A stretch of DNA of 64,000 bases from Dryocola sp051307055 (GTDB taxonomy: Bacteria; Pseudomonadota; Gammaproteobacteria; Enterobacterales; Enterobacteriaceae): the NCBI RefSeq assembly GCF_051307055.1, contig NZ_CP149994.1, forward strand, positions 4,154,001-4,218,000, given 5' to 3'. Made by a program: the position numbers and the translations under genes. The notes under the pieces are model-generated. The model worked only from the letters and a program-made list of their open reading frames with translations, had not been told where the DNA came from and searched no databases. Every line of letters starts with the position of its first letter. Position 1 is the stretch's first letter. Shown here piece after piece: positions 47,345 to 55,416 of this stretch.

Positions 47345-47358
47345 GCTTTCTCCACCAC

Positions 47359-47389
47359 CAAAAATTCAGGCGCCATTTTCAGCGCCTGA
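47359..47389 (-). terminator. pldA terminator
   Basis: Minus-strand hairpin TCAGGCGC/GCGCCTGA followed by ATTTTT. It lies 19 nt past the pldA stop codon and just before recQ, so recQ probably has its own promoter or uses read-through. Confidence 0.8.
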
Positions 47390-47407
47390 GGTAAAAACTG
47401 CAACTTT

Positions 47408-48277
47408 TTAGAACAGATCGTTGAGCATAACGCCTACGCCGAAACGTGTCTGGTTAAAGTTGTAATCAATTAATGATTCGCCATAGCCGCTGTAGAGCTG
47501 AGTGTACAGGCGCACATGCTTAGTGACCGGATAGCTGAAGCCCATTTCCGCGCCGCCGTAGCCGGTATTCCAGTTGTACTGCCCTTTCACGCTCAGTATC
47601 GCATCGCCCAGCGAATAGCCGATTTTCAACTGGTAATAACCCATATATTTGGTGATGTCCGGGTTATCTTCAGTGCTGCCAAGCACATACCACGGCTTCG
47701 CTTCCACCAGCCAGTTACCGTTTTCCGCCATCAGGCGCGCATACATGCGGTTCCAGCTACGGGAGGTTGGATCGGATCGCCCGTTGGAGTCGTGATTATA
47801 GCCAAACTCCACGTCTCGCAGCGTCCAGCCCGCAAACGTCTCGTCCAAAGCAAAACCGAGGAAGAGCTGCGGCTCATAGTTGGTTTCGCGGAACGGAGAA
47901 GATTCGCCGCGGTTGGAAAGCTGCCACCAGGATTTCTGAGTATAGGACGCACCCAACACTGAATTAGAGCCGAGGATGCCGCGCCATAGCGGGAAGGCGA
48001 GGCTCAGCTGAAACTTCACCTCATCTTTGCGGGAATTATCCGTCCAGTTATAGGAGCCGATCGCTTCTTTGTTCAGATCGTCCGTCACCGTATAGAGCAA
48101 ATAGTTAGTGTCGTATGGATAGAGGGTGAACGGATTGTCATGTTCCTGAAGCAAGTTAGCAATAACGCTGCCGCGCACGGCGGGTTTGTCATGAACTTTT
48201 TTAATCGTGGCTTCCTGTGCGTAGGCCGTAAGTGGCAGCAAACAGGCCGCCAGCAAGCATCCCAGAAACTTGTGCAT
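47408..48277 (-). CDS. pldA: Outer membrane phospholipase A
   Basis: Calcium-dependent outer membrane beta-barrel phospholipase, active as a dimer. I start at ATG 48277 (MHKFLGCLLAACLLPLTAYAQ), giving 289 residues as in E. coli. An in-frame TTG two codons upstream sits too close to the AGGAG. The signal peptide is likely cut after AYA. The catalytic His and Ser lie in GYNHDSNGRSDPTSRSWNR near residues 160-180, and the barrel ends in a terminal Phe (VMLNDLF). Confidence 0.96.
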   Translation of the reverse strand: MHKFLGCLLAACLLPLTAYAQEATIKKVHDKPAVRGSVIANLLQEHDNPFTLYPYDTNYLLYTVTDDLNKEAIGSYNWTDNSRKDEVKFQLSLAFPLWRGILGSNSVLGASYTQKSWWQLSNRGESSPFRETNYEPQLFLGFALDETFAGWTLRDVEFGYNHDSNGRSDPTSRSWNRMYARLMAENGNWLVEAKPWYVLGSTEDNPDITKYMGYYQLKIGYSLGDAILSVKGQYNWNTGYGGAEMGFSYPVTKHVRLYTQLYSGYGESLIDYNFNQTRFGVGVMLNDLF

Positions 48278-48452
48278 CGACAATGTTCTCCTGAACGTAA
48301 ATTTGTTATCGAATTATTAGCTGGCGGACATTCTACATAGTTCCTTCGCATCTCGCGCGGTCAACCTTTCTTAAAGTGGAAAGCAACAAATGAGAAGCAT
48401 AAAATAAACATTTAGCTAACGTAGGCAGACTTTTTCGATCGAGGAACGATCC

Positions 48453-48923
48453 ATGTCCGGCACCATACTGACAACCGAAGCGGCGCTTCAGCTGGTTGGC
48501 GAAATTTTTGTTTATCACATGCCCTTTAATCGCGCGCTGGGCCTTGAGCTGGAGCGCTATGAGAAAAACTTTGCGCAGCTTGGCTTTGATAACCAGCCTA
48601 TGATGGTTGGCAACTGGGCGCAGAGCATTTTACACGGCGGCGTGATCGCCTCCGCACTTGATGTCGCGGCGGGCCTGGTTTGCGTGGGCAGCACCCTGAC
48701 GCGCCATGACACCATCAGCGAAGAAGAGCTGCGCCAGCGTTTATCGCGGATGGGCACTATCGATCTGCGCGTGGACTACCTGCGGCCGGGCAGAGGCCAG
48801 CGCTTTACCGCAAGCAGCAGCCTGCTGCGAGCCGGGAACAAAGTCGCGGTGGCGCGAGTGGAGCTGCATAACGAAGAGCAGGTCCATATCGCCAGCGCCA
48901 CGGCCACCTATATGGTGGGGTGA
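48453..48923 (+). CDS. yigI: Hotdog-fold thioesterase family protein YigI
   Basis: A 156-residue hotdog-fold protein. The PaaI-like segment HGGVIASALDVAAGL lies near 66, followed by TIDLRVDYLRPGRG and VARVELHNEEQ. The E. coli homologue is reported as a medium/long-chain acyl-CoA thioesterase; I assign this by family only. It is divergent from pldA, and rarD follows on the same strand after about 200 nt. Confidence 0.92.
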   Translation: MSGTILTTEAALQLVGEIFVYHMPFNRALGLELERYEKNFAQLGFDNQPMMVGNWAQSILHGGVIASALDVAAGLVCVGSTLTRHDTISEEELRQRLSRMGTIDLRVDYLRPGRGQRFTASSSLLRAGNKVAVARVELHNEEQVHIASATATYMVG

Positions 48924-49062
48924 AAAGATAAATTCTGAGACGGCTGACCAGGAAGGCAAAAGCGTGGTTTTTCCTTCTTTGTGATTAAGCGGTGAAAATC
49001 AATGAATTGATTTTTATTGTTATTTTCTGCTGAAATCTTTTCGCCTCTCAATCTTGCCCGCT

Positions 49063-49080
49063 TTGTCATCAATCTGTAAA
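49063..49080 (+). promoter_or_regulatory. Candidate Pho box upstream of rarD
   Basis: TTGTCAT-CAAT-CTGTAAA agrees with the PhoB consensus (CTGTCATAAATCTGTCAC) at 14 of 18 positions, with the correct 11-bp half-site spacing, 42 nt before the rarD ATG. I know of no PhoB control of rarD, and the downstream -10 spacing is not ideal. Confidence 0.3.
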
Positions 49081-49122
49081 TCCTGTTACTATTTGCTCAC
49101 TATCCTTTCGACGAGTTTTTAC

Positions 49123-50019
49123 ATGGATGCGAAACAGACCCGCCAGGGCGTGCTGCTTGCCCTTGCGGCGTATTTAATGTGGGGCATTGCGCCTGCCTAT
49201 TTCAAGCTGATTCACTACGTTCCGGCGGATGAGATCCTCACCCATCGCGTTATCTGGTCGTTCTTTTTTATGGTGGTGCTGATTAGCCTCAGCCGCCAGT
49301 GGCCGCAGGTGAAGAAGGCCTGTCAGCACCGCAGGAAGGTGCTGGCGATGGCGCTCTCCGCGGTGCTTATCGGCGGCAACTGGCTGCTTTTCATCTGGGC
49401 GGTGAACAATAATCACATGCTTGAAGCAAGCCTGGGTTACTTTATCAATCCGCTGGTGAATGTCGTTTTAGGTATGATTTTTCTCGGCGAACGCTTTCGC
49501 AGAATGCAGTGGGTCGCGGTGCTGCTTGCCGCCTGTGGCGTGCTGGTGCAGCTCTGGACGTTCGGTTCACTGCCGGTAATCGCTCTGGGGCTGGCGTTCA
49601 GCTTCGCGTTTTACGGGCTGGTGCGTAAGAAAATCGCCGTGGATGCGCAAACCGGCATGCTGGTTGAAACCCTCTGGCTGCTGCCGGTTGCGGCAATTTA
49701 CCTGTTCGGCTTTGCCGACAGCGCCACCAGCCACATGGGGCAGAACGCGTGGTCGCTTAACCTGCTGCTGATTGCTGCGGGCATTGTGACGACCATTCCG
49801 CTGCTGTGCTTCACCGCTGCCGCAACCCGCCTGCGTCTCTCAACGCTGGGCTTCTTCCAGTATCTTGGTCCGACGCTGATGTTCGGGCTTGCCGTGACGT
49901 TTTATGGCGAAGTGGTGGGCAAAGATAAAATGCTGACGTTCGGCTTTATCTGGGCGGCGCTTGCGGTGTTTATTCTGGACGCGGTTTATACGCAAAATAA
50001 ACTGCGCAAAATCGGCTAG
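49123..50019 (+). CDS. rarD: EamA-family transporter RarD
   Basis: Inner membrane protein of the drug/metabolite transporter superfamily; the E. coli name comes from a chloramphenicol-related phenotype and the substrate is unknown. MDAKQTRQGVLLALAAYLMWG (ATG 49123) gives 298 residues (E. coli 296). Ten hydrophobic helices in two EamA repeats, with the conserved GGNWLLFIWAVNN and LEASLGYFINPL segments. yigG and yigF, which lie between rarD and corA in E. coli, are absent here. Confidence 0.95.
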   Translation: MDAKQTRQGVLLALAAYLMWGIAPAYFKLIHYVPADEILTHRVIWSFFFMVVLISLSRQWPQVKKACQHRRKVLAMALSAVLIGGNWLLFIWAVNNNHMLEASLGYFINPLVNVVLGMIFLGERFRRMQWVAVLLAACGVLVQLWTFGSLPVIALGLAFSFAFYGLVRKKIAVDAQTGMLVETLWLLPVAAIYLFGFADSATSHMGQNAWSLNLLLIAAGIVTTIPLLCFTAAATRLRLSTLGFFQYLGPTLMFGLAVTFYGEVVGKDKMLTFGFIWAALAVFILDAVYTQNKLRKIG

Positions 50020-50035
50020 CTGTGGATGTGACGAT

Positions 50036-50109
50036 GTCGGGTGGCGCTAGCGCTTACCCGACCTACAATCGCCAAAGAGATAGGTCGGATAAGCGCAGCG
50101 CCACCTGAC
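50036..50109. repeat. Paired REP elements between rarD and corA
   Basis: Two inverted REP-type units: GTCGGGTGGCGC...CTTACCCGACCTAC (50036-50066) and TAGGTCGGATAAGCG...GCGCCACCTGAC (50081-50109). They lie head to head in the 94-nt gap between the converging stop codons. This is the classical BIME layout in a convergent intergenic region. Confidence 0.8.
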
Positions 50110-50113
50110 GAAA

Positions 50114-51064
50114 TTACAGCCAGTTTTTACGCTTAAAGTAGAGATACGGCGCAAGCCCGGCGAGGATCATCAGGATAATCGCCGCCGGATAGCCGAAGCT
50201 CAGCTTCAGTTCGGGCATAAATTCGAAGTTCATCCCGTAGCTTGATGCCACAAGCGTTGGCGGCAGGAACACGACCGATACCACCGAGAAGATTTTGATG
50301 ATGCGGTTCTGCTCGATATTGATAAAGCCCATCGCCGCCTGCATCAGGAAGTTAACCTTCTGGAACAGAGATTCGTTATGCGGCAGCAGGGATTCGATAT
50401 CCCGCAGGATCTCACGAGCCTGCTCCAGTTGGCCGCCCGGCAGGCGCGCTTTACGCACCAGGAAGTTTAACGCGCGCTGGGTATCCATCAGGCACAGGCG
50501 AACCTTCCAGCCGATATCTTCCAGTTCGGCAAGCGTTGAGAGCGCGGCGTCATACTCATCGCCCTGCTGTCCTTCCATGATCACCCGGCTTAGCTTTTCC
50601 AGGTCGCTGTAGATGTTTTCGATTTCATCCGCCAGCTGTTCAATTTTGGTTTCAAACAGGTCAAGCAGCAGCTCGTAAGCGTTGCCGTCGACCATATTCT
50701 GGCTGCGGGCGCGCATACGATAGAGGCGAAACGCAGGCAGCTCGCGTTCACGCAGCGTATACAGGCGGCCTTCGCGGATGGTAAACGCCACGGTGCTGTT
50801 GCCGGCGTGATCGTCCGCATCCTCATAGAAGAAAAATGAGTGAATGTGCAAGCCGTCTTCGTCTTCAAAAAAACGCGCGGATGCTTCGATGTCTTCCAGC
50901 TCTGGCCGGGTTGCCAGGCTCTGGCCAAGTTCCGTTTGCACAAGCTGTCGTTCGGCCTCTTCGGGTTCGACCAGGTCAACCCAGACGGAATCTGTCAGGT
51001 TGTCGGTCTCATCCAGTTCGAGACGGGACAGTCGATTGTTTTCCAGTTGAAATGCGCTCAGCAT
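50114..51064 (-). CDS. corA: Magnesium/cobalt transport protein CorA
   Basis: Pentameric Mg2+ channel of the inner membrane. MLSAFQLENNRLSRLE (ATG 51064) gives 316 residues as in E. coli; a 5-codon upstream extension is unsupported. A large cytoplasmic domain (about 1-270) precedes two transmembrane helices, with the signature YGMNFEF between them and the basic tail FKRKNWL. The upstream leader carries a small ORF, discussed separately. Confidence 0.97.
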   Translation of the reverse strand: MLSAFQLENNRLSRLELDETDNLTDSVWVDLVEPEEAERQLVQTELGQSLATRPELEDIEASARFFEDEDGLHIHSFFFYEDADDHAGNSTVAFTIREGRLYTLRERELPAFRLYRMRARSQNMVDGNAYELLLDLFETKIEQLADEIENIYSDLEKLSRVIMEGQQGDEYDAALSTLAELEDIGWKVRLCLMDTQRALNFLVRKARLPGGQLEQAREILRDIESLLPHNESLFQKVNFLMQAAMGFINIEQNRIIKIFSVVSVVFLPPTLVASSYGMNFEFMPELKLSFGYPAAIILMILAGLAPYLYFKRKNWL

Positions 51065-51225
51065 GACCGGGACTCCCAATGCAAAAATATCAGGGACAGC
51101 TCGGTTGGCACACAGACAGAAACATTACAGGTTTCAGACCATTAAACAGCCTGACTCATTGCGACGGGATAAAGGGATATGAGGTCGCCGACAACCACTA
51201 AGGCCATCAGCATAAGAGGATAGCC

Positions 51226-51282
51226 TTAGAAGTTGTACCTGGATGACAGGTAATTGAGCCAGTATCTACTGGGTGTGTCCAA
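51226..51282 (-). CDS. Candidate corA leader peptide (CorL-like), TTG start
   Basis: An 18-codon minus-strand ORF in the corA 5' leader, encoding MDTPSRYWLNYLSSRYNF and opening with TTG at 51282, 8 nt after AGAGGA. In Salmonella a short leader ORF, corL, was shown to set Rho-dependent termination in the corA leader according to its translation. I infer the same role from position and size. It ends about 160 nt before corA. Homology could not be tested here. Confidence 0.55.
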   Translation of the reverse strand: MDTPSRYWLNYLSSRYNF

Positions 51283-51432
51283 GGCGAGTGTCCTCTTAAG
51301 TCGTTATCGTGCGCGCATGTTACGCCAGCAAAAATATGGCGTCAACACGCAACGGGACACCGCAGCCCAATAAATGCAGGTGACGCGTTAAGCGTAGCAC
51401 CTGACTGGAGAATTGCGCGATATTTCTGTGAC

Positions 51433-53595
51433 TTACACCGTTTCCAGACGTGCATAAGCGGCCACCAGCCACTTAATTCCCTGCCCCGGGAAGGCTACCT
51501 GCACGCGGCTATGCTCGCCGCTGCCTTCCAGGTTGACGACGGTGCCTTCACCAAATTTTGCATGGCGGACACGCTGTCCGAGGCTGAAGCCTGAATCGTT
51601 CTCAGAGATCGGCGTTCCCATACGCTGGTGGCTGACCGGGCGGCTGATGCTGGCGCGTAAACGCACCTCCTCCACGCAGTTTTCCGGCAGCTCGCCAACA
51701 AAGCGCGATGGACGGTGATATACCTCTTTGCCGTACAGGCGGCGGGTTTCCGCGTAGGTCAGCGTTAGCTTTTGCATCGCACGCGTGACGCCGACGTAAG
51801 CCAGGCGGCGCTCCTCTTCCAGACGGCCGCCCTCTTCCAGCGACATCTGGCTTGGGAACATCCCTTCTTCCATGCCGACGATAAAGACCTGCGGGAATTC
51901 CAGCCCTTTTGCGGAGTGCAGCGTCATTAACTGCACCGCATCCTGCCAGCTATCCGCCTGCCCTTCGCCCGCCTCCAGCGCCGCATGGGACAGGAACGCC
52001 TGCAGCGGCATCAGATCTTCATCTTCGTCCTGGTAGCTGAACTGGCGCGTTGCCGTCACCAGCTCTTCTAAGTTTTCGATACGCGTCTGGCCCTTCTCGC
52101 CTTTCTCCTGCTCGTACATCATCATCAGGCCGGAGTCTTTGATAACCCGGTCGGTCTGAACGTGCAGCGGCATATCGATTGTTTCATGCGCCAGCGCGTC
52201 AATAAGCTCCATAAAACGTTGCAGCGCGGCAGCGGCTCGTCCGGCAAGCGCTTTCTCCTGCAGCAGAAGGCGGCAGGACTGCCAGAGCGTTAGCTGTTTA
52301 TCTCGCGAAGTCTGGCGCACCACGTCCAGCGTGCGATCGCCAATCCCGCGCGTCGGCGTGTTCACCACGCGTTCAAAAGCGGCGTCATCGTTACGGTTGG
52401 CAATCAGGCGCAGATAGGAGAGCGCGTCTTTGATTTCCTGGCGTTCAAAGAAGCGCATGCCACCGTAGATTCGGTACGGCATGCCGACCTGCAGCAGCGC
52501 CTCTTCCAGCACGCGCGACTGGGCGTTGCTGCGGTAGAGAATGGCGCACTGTTCCAGCGCTCCGCCTTTCTCCTGCCAGGTTTTAATGCGGTTGACGACA
52601 AACCGGGCTTCATCCAGCTCGTTGAACGCGCAGTAGAGGGAGATAGGTTCGCCGTCGCTGCCGTCGGTCCACAGCTCTTTACCCAGGCGGCCCGCGTTAT
52701 TGGCGATCAGGGCGTTGGCGGCGTTCAGAATATTGTTCGTTGAACGGTAGTTCTGTTCCAGGCGAATGGTTTGCGCGCCGGCGAAGTCGCTGAGGAAGCG
52801 CTGGATATTTTCCACCTGAGCGCCGCGCCAGCCGTAGATGGACTGGTCGTCATCGCCTACGATCATCACTTTTCCGGTATCGCCCGCCAGCAGGCGTATC
52901 CACGCGTACTGAATGCTGTTGGTGTCCTGGAATTCGTCCACCAGGATATTGGTGAAACGTTCGCGATAATGATTGAGGATATGCGGCTTGTTAAGCCAGA
53001 GTTCATGAGCGCGCAGCAGCAGCTCGGCAAAATCCACAAGCCCCGCACGGTCGCAGGCTTCCTGATAGGCCTGATAGACTTTCTGCCAGGTTTGCTCTAC
53101 CGGATTACCATAGCTTTCAATGTGATGCGGACGTAGTCCTTCGTCTTTTTTGCCGTTGATGTACCACATCGCCTGTCGCGGCGGCCACTGCTTCTCGTCG
53201 AGATTCAGCGCCTTAATCAGGCGTTTTAGCAGGCGTAGCTGATCTTCGCTGTCGAGGATCTGGAAGTCCTGCGGCAGTCTGGCATCCAGGTGGTGCGCAC
53301 GCAGCAGGCGATGCGCCAGGCCATGGAAGGTGCCGACCCACATGCCGCCCTGGCTGGTGCCCATCAGCTGGCCGATGCGATGGCGCATCTCCGCCGCCGC
53401 CTTGTTAGTAAACGTCACCGCCATGATGGAGTATGGCGAGCAATTTTCGACGCTCATCAGCCACGCGATGCGGTGAACCAGCACACGCGTCTTGCCACTA
53501 CCCGCTCCGGCCAGCACCAGCATGTTGCTGCGCGGGGCCGCGACGGCTTCGCGCTGTTTATCATTGAGGCTATCGAGCAGGTAAGAAACGTCCAT
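51433..53595 (-). CDS. uvrD: DNA helicase II UvrD
   Basis: Superfamily 1 3'-5' helicase of nucleotide excision and mismatch repair. MDVSYLLDSLNDKQREAVAA (ATG 53595) gives 720 residues as in E. coli; the open frame upstream (28 codons) runs into a REP element. Walker A is GAGSGKT near 29-35, motif II VDEFQDTN near 218, motif III GDDDQSIYGWRGA near 246, and motif VI VGVTRAMQKL near 600. The C-terminal Tudor-like domain is VRHAKFGEGTVVNLEGSG. A LexA box lies upstream. Confidence 0.97.
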   Translation of the reverse strand: MDVSYLLDSLNDKQREAVAAPRSNMLVLAGAGSGKTRVLVHRIAWLMSVENCSPYSIMAVTFTNKAAAEMRHRIGQLMGTSQGGMWVGTFHGLAHRLLRAHHLDARLPQDFQILDSEDQLRLLKRLIKALNLDEKQWPPRQAMWYINGKKDEGLRPHHIESYGNPVEQTWQKVYQAYQEACDRAGLVDFAELLLRAHELWLNKPHILNHYRERFTNILVDEFQDTNSIQYAWIRLLAGDTGKVMIVGDDDQSIYGWRGAQVENIQRFLSDFAGAQTIRLEQNYRSTNNILNAANALIANNAGRLGKELWTDGSDGEPISLYCAFNELDEARFVVNRIKTWQEKGGALEQCAILYRSNAQSRVLEEALLQVGMPYRIYGGMRFFERQEIKDALSYLRLIANRNDDAAFERVVNTPTRGIGDRTLDVVRQTSRDKQLTLWQSCRLLLQEKALAGRAAAALQRFMELIDALAHETIDMPLHVQTDRVIKDSGLMMMYEQEKGEKGQTRIENLEELVTATRQFSYQDEDEDLMPLQAFLSHAALEAGEGQADSWQDAVQLMTLHSAKGLEFPQVFIVGMEEGMFPSQMSLEEGGRLEEERRLAYVGVTRAMQKLTLTYAETRRLYGKEVYHRPSRFVGELPENCVEEVRLRASISRPVSHQRMGTPISENDSGFSLGQRVRHAKFGEGTVVNLEGSGEHSRVQVAFPGQGIKWLVAAYARLETV

Positions 53596-53654
53596 TGGCA
53601 CCGCCACGTAAGAATTTGATAAGGGAATTACGCACCAGGGCTGGAGGATAAATC

Positions 53655-53733
53655 GTAGGGCGGATAAGCACGGCGTCATCCGCCATAGCCATCATCAGCA
53701 AGCGGTGGGTGACGCTTCGTTTACCCACCCTAC
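53655..53733. repeat. REP-type element in the uvrD leader
   Basis: Inverted arms GTAGGGCGGATAAGCACGGC (53655-53674) and GTTTACCCACCCTAC (53719-53733) flank a stem GGCGTCATCCGCC and a central spacer. It lies between the LexA box and the uvrD start codon, so it would be transcribed as part of the uvrD 5' leader. Confidence 0.75.
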
Positions 53734-53766
53734 AAAATCGTTGCCAGCAACCTCAGAGGTAAATAC

Positions 53767-53782
53767 CTGGAATTTTATACAG
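53767..53782 (-). promoter_or_regulatory. LexA box of uvrD
   Basis: Minus-strand CTGTATAAAATTCCAG fits the CTG-N10-CAG SOS box, with the left half fully canonical. E. coli uvrD has a LexA site at the corresponding place, so SOS induction is expected. The box lies 12 nt from the yigB stop codon. Confidence 0.8.
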
Positions 53783-53794
53783 AGTTGCTGATGA

Positions 53795-54511
53795 TTATAT
53801 CAGCGCGGTGAGGGATGCCAACCGCGAAATTTCCAGGTGTGGCAATAAACGGCTGTCATCAATTTGCATCAGGTCGCCCTCACGCAGGTTTATCCAGCAG
53901 GCCTGCAAACCGCTGCGCAGCGCGCCCGCCACGTCGGTTGTGAGATCGTCGCCCACGTGAAGGATCTGTTCCAGCGGCACATTCAGCTTTTCAGCCGCCA
54001 GATAATACATATCGTTAAACGGCTTAGCACGGCCGTGCGGGCCTGCCCGCAGCACAAACTTAAAGTATTTATCCAGGCCGAACAGATGCGGTTCGGCATT
54101 GCCGTTGGTGATAGCCACCAGCGGCCATTTTTGCGCAAGCATCGCCAGCGTGTCGTGGGTTTCCTGCGGCACGTCGATGCGGCTGCGCCAGCGTGCAAAA
54201 TTCACCATTGAAGCCGTGGCGCCCGCTGTGGCTTCTTCCACAGTCAGGCCCGCCTCTAACATAGCCTGCTCAACGGCACGGCGACGCCATTCCGTCACAT
54301 CGTGGTAAATATCCGGCTCTGCCAGGCGGATAGCCTGACGCAGGCGCATAAAGTCTGGCTTTGTTATGGCGCTGAGGCTCGGATGATAATTTTGTACGAA
54401 GCTCAGCGATTCCAGCTCGGTGCGCTCGATTACCGGGCGGTTGTCATACAACGTGTCGTCGAGATCGAAAGTGAGCGCGGCGACTGGCCCAAGTGGGCGA
54501 TAAAAATGCAT
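53795..54511 (-). CDS. yigB: HAD phosphatase YigB (FMN phosphatase family)
   Basis: HAD hydrolase; the E. coli protein dephosphorylates FMN in the riboflavin pathway. It has 238 residues as in E. coli. The catalytic motif is FDLDDTLYDN at about 15-24, motif II ITNGNAEPHLF, the Lys is in GRAKPFNDMYY, and motif IV is VGDDLTTDVAGA. The start codon shares one base with the xerC stop, so it is coupled to xerC. Confidence 0.96.
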   Translation of the reverse strand: MHFYRPLGPVAALTFDLDDTLYDNRPVIERTELESLSFVQNYHPSLSAITKPDFMRLRQAIRLAEPDIYHDVTEWRRRAVEQAMLEAGLTVEEATAGATASMVNFARWRSRIDVPQETHDTLAMLAQKWPLVAITNGNAEPHLFGLDKYFKFVLRAGPHGRAKPFNDMYYLAAEKLNVPLEQILHVGDDLTTDVAGALRSGLQACWINLREGDLMQIDDSRLLPHLEISRLASLTALI

Positions 54512-55416
54512 TACGATTTCCCCCGTTTGGCGCGTGGATGCGCGGCATCATACACCGAGGCTAAATGTTGAAAATCTAAGTGGGTATAGATTTGCGTTGT
54601 GGTCAGGTTAGCGTGGCCGAGCAGCTCCTGCACACCGCGCAAATCGCCGCTCGATTCCAGCATATGCGTGGCAAAAGAGTGACGGAGCTTATGCGGGTGA
54701 ACGTGGCTGTTCAGCCCCTGCTTGATTCCCCACTCGCTGAAGCGTTTTTGTACGTTGCGGGCAGAGATGCGTTTACCCTGTTTCGAGAGAAACAGCGCAT
54801 CGTCGTCCGGGCCAAAAAGCTCGCGCAGATCGAACCAGTGTTCGACCCAGGCTACGGCAGATTTCCCCACCGGCACGCGGCGTTCTTTGCTGCCTTTGCC
54901 CATTACCCATACTTCACCGGTGGAGAGATCGATGTGTCCGCAATCCATATTCACCAGTTCCGAAAGGCGCAGGCCCGCGCCGTACATCACTTCAAGCATC
55001 GCGCGATCGCGCACGGCGAGCGGATCGTTAAGATCGATATCCAGCAGGCGGTTAACATCATCCACATCAATATTTTTCGGCAGATGGCGGCCAGCTTTCG
55101 GCGCAGAGATCCCTTTTGCGGGATTGGCTTTCAGCTCGCCCTGGCTAACCTGCCAGTCGAAGAAGCTGCGTAACGCGGAAAGGCGCAGCGCAAGGCTTGA
55201 TGGCCCAAGGCCTGCTTTGCGGCTACGAACGGTCAGGGAGCGGACGGCCGCGGCATCGCACCGTTGCCAGGCCTGCAGCCCCATCTCACCCAACAGGTGA
55301 ATGATGGCTTCAAGCTGGCGGCCATAGTTAAGCAGGGTTAAAGGGCTGAGCTGGCGCTCAACCTTCAGATAGCGCAGGAAACCGTCAACGGCGGATTGCA
55401 GCGGCGAGGCGGTCAT
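54511..55416 (-). CDS. xerC: Tyrosine recombinase XerC
   Basis: With XerD resolves chromosome dimers at dif, under FtsK control. The 301 residues (E. coli 298) show an N-terminal SAM-like domain and the catalytic domain with Arg in GAGLRLSELVN, His and Arg in HPHKLRHSFATHML, the second His in LLGHANLTTT, and Tyr in QIYTHLD. It is the fourth gene of lptM-dapF-yigA-xerC-yigB. It is a housekeeping recombinase, not a sign of an integrated element. Confidence 0.97.
   Translation of the reverse strand: MTASPLQSAVDGFLRYLKVERQLSPLTLLNYGRQLEAIIHLLGEMGLQAWQRCDAAAVRSLTVRSRKAGLGPSSLALRLSALRSFFDWQVSQGELKANPAKGISAPKAGRHLPKNIDVDDVNRLLDIDLNDPLAVRDRAMLEVMYGAGLRLSELVNMDCGHIDLSTGEVWVMGKGSKERRVPVGKSAVAWVEHWFDLRELFGPDDDALFLSKQGKRISARNVQKRFSEWGIKQGLNSHVHPHKLRHSFATHMLESSGDLRGVQELLGHANLTTTQIYTHLDFQHLASVYDAAHPRAKRGKS

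Noticed and set aside
45227..47389. A 720-codon open frame on the plus strand opposite recQ.
   Set aside because: It lies antisense to a full-length, well-conserved RecQ. Its composition (rich in His, Arg, Gln, Phe) is what antisense frames of GC-rich enteric genes give, and it has no ribosome-binding site or known domain.
54511..55416. A tyrosine recombinase gene that might signal a mobile element.
   Set aside because: It is chromosomal XerC in its conserved dapF-yigA-xerC-yigB operon, with no attachment repeats or cargo.
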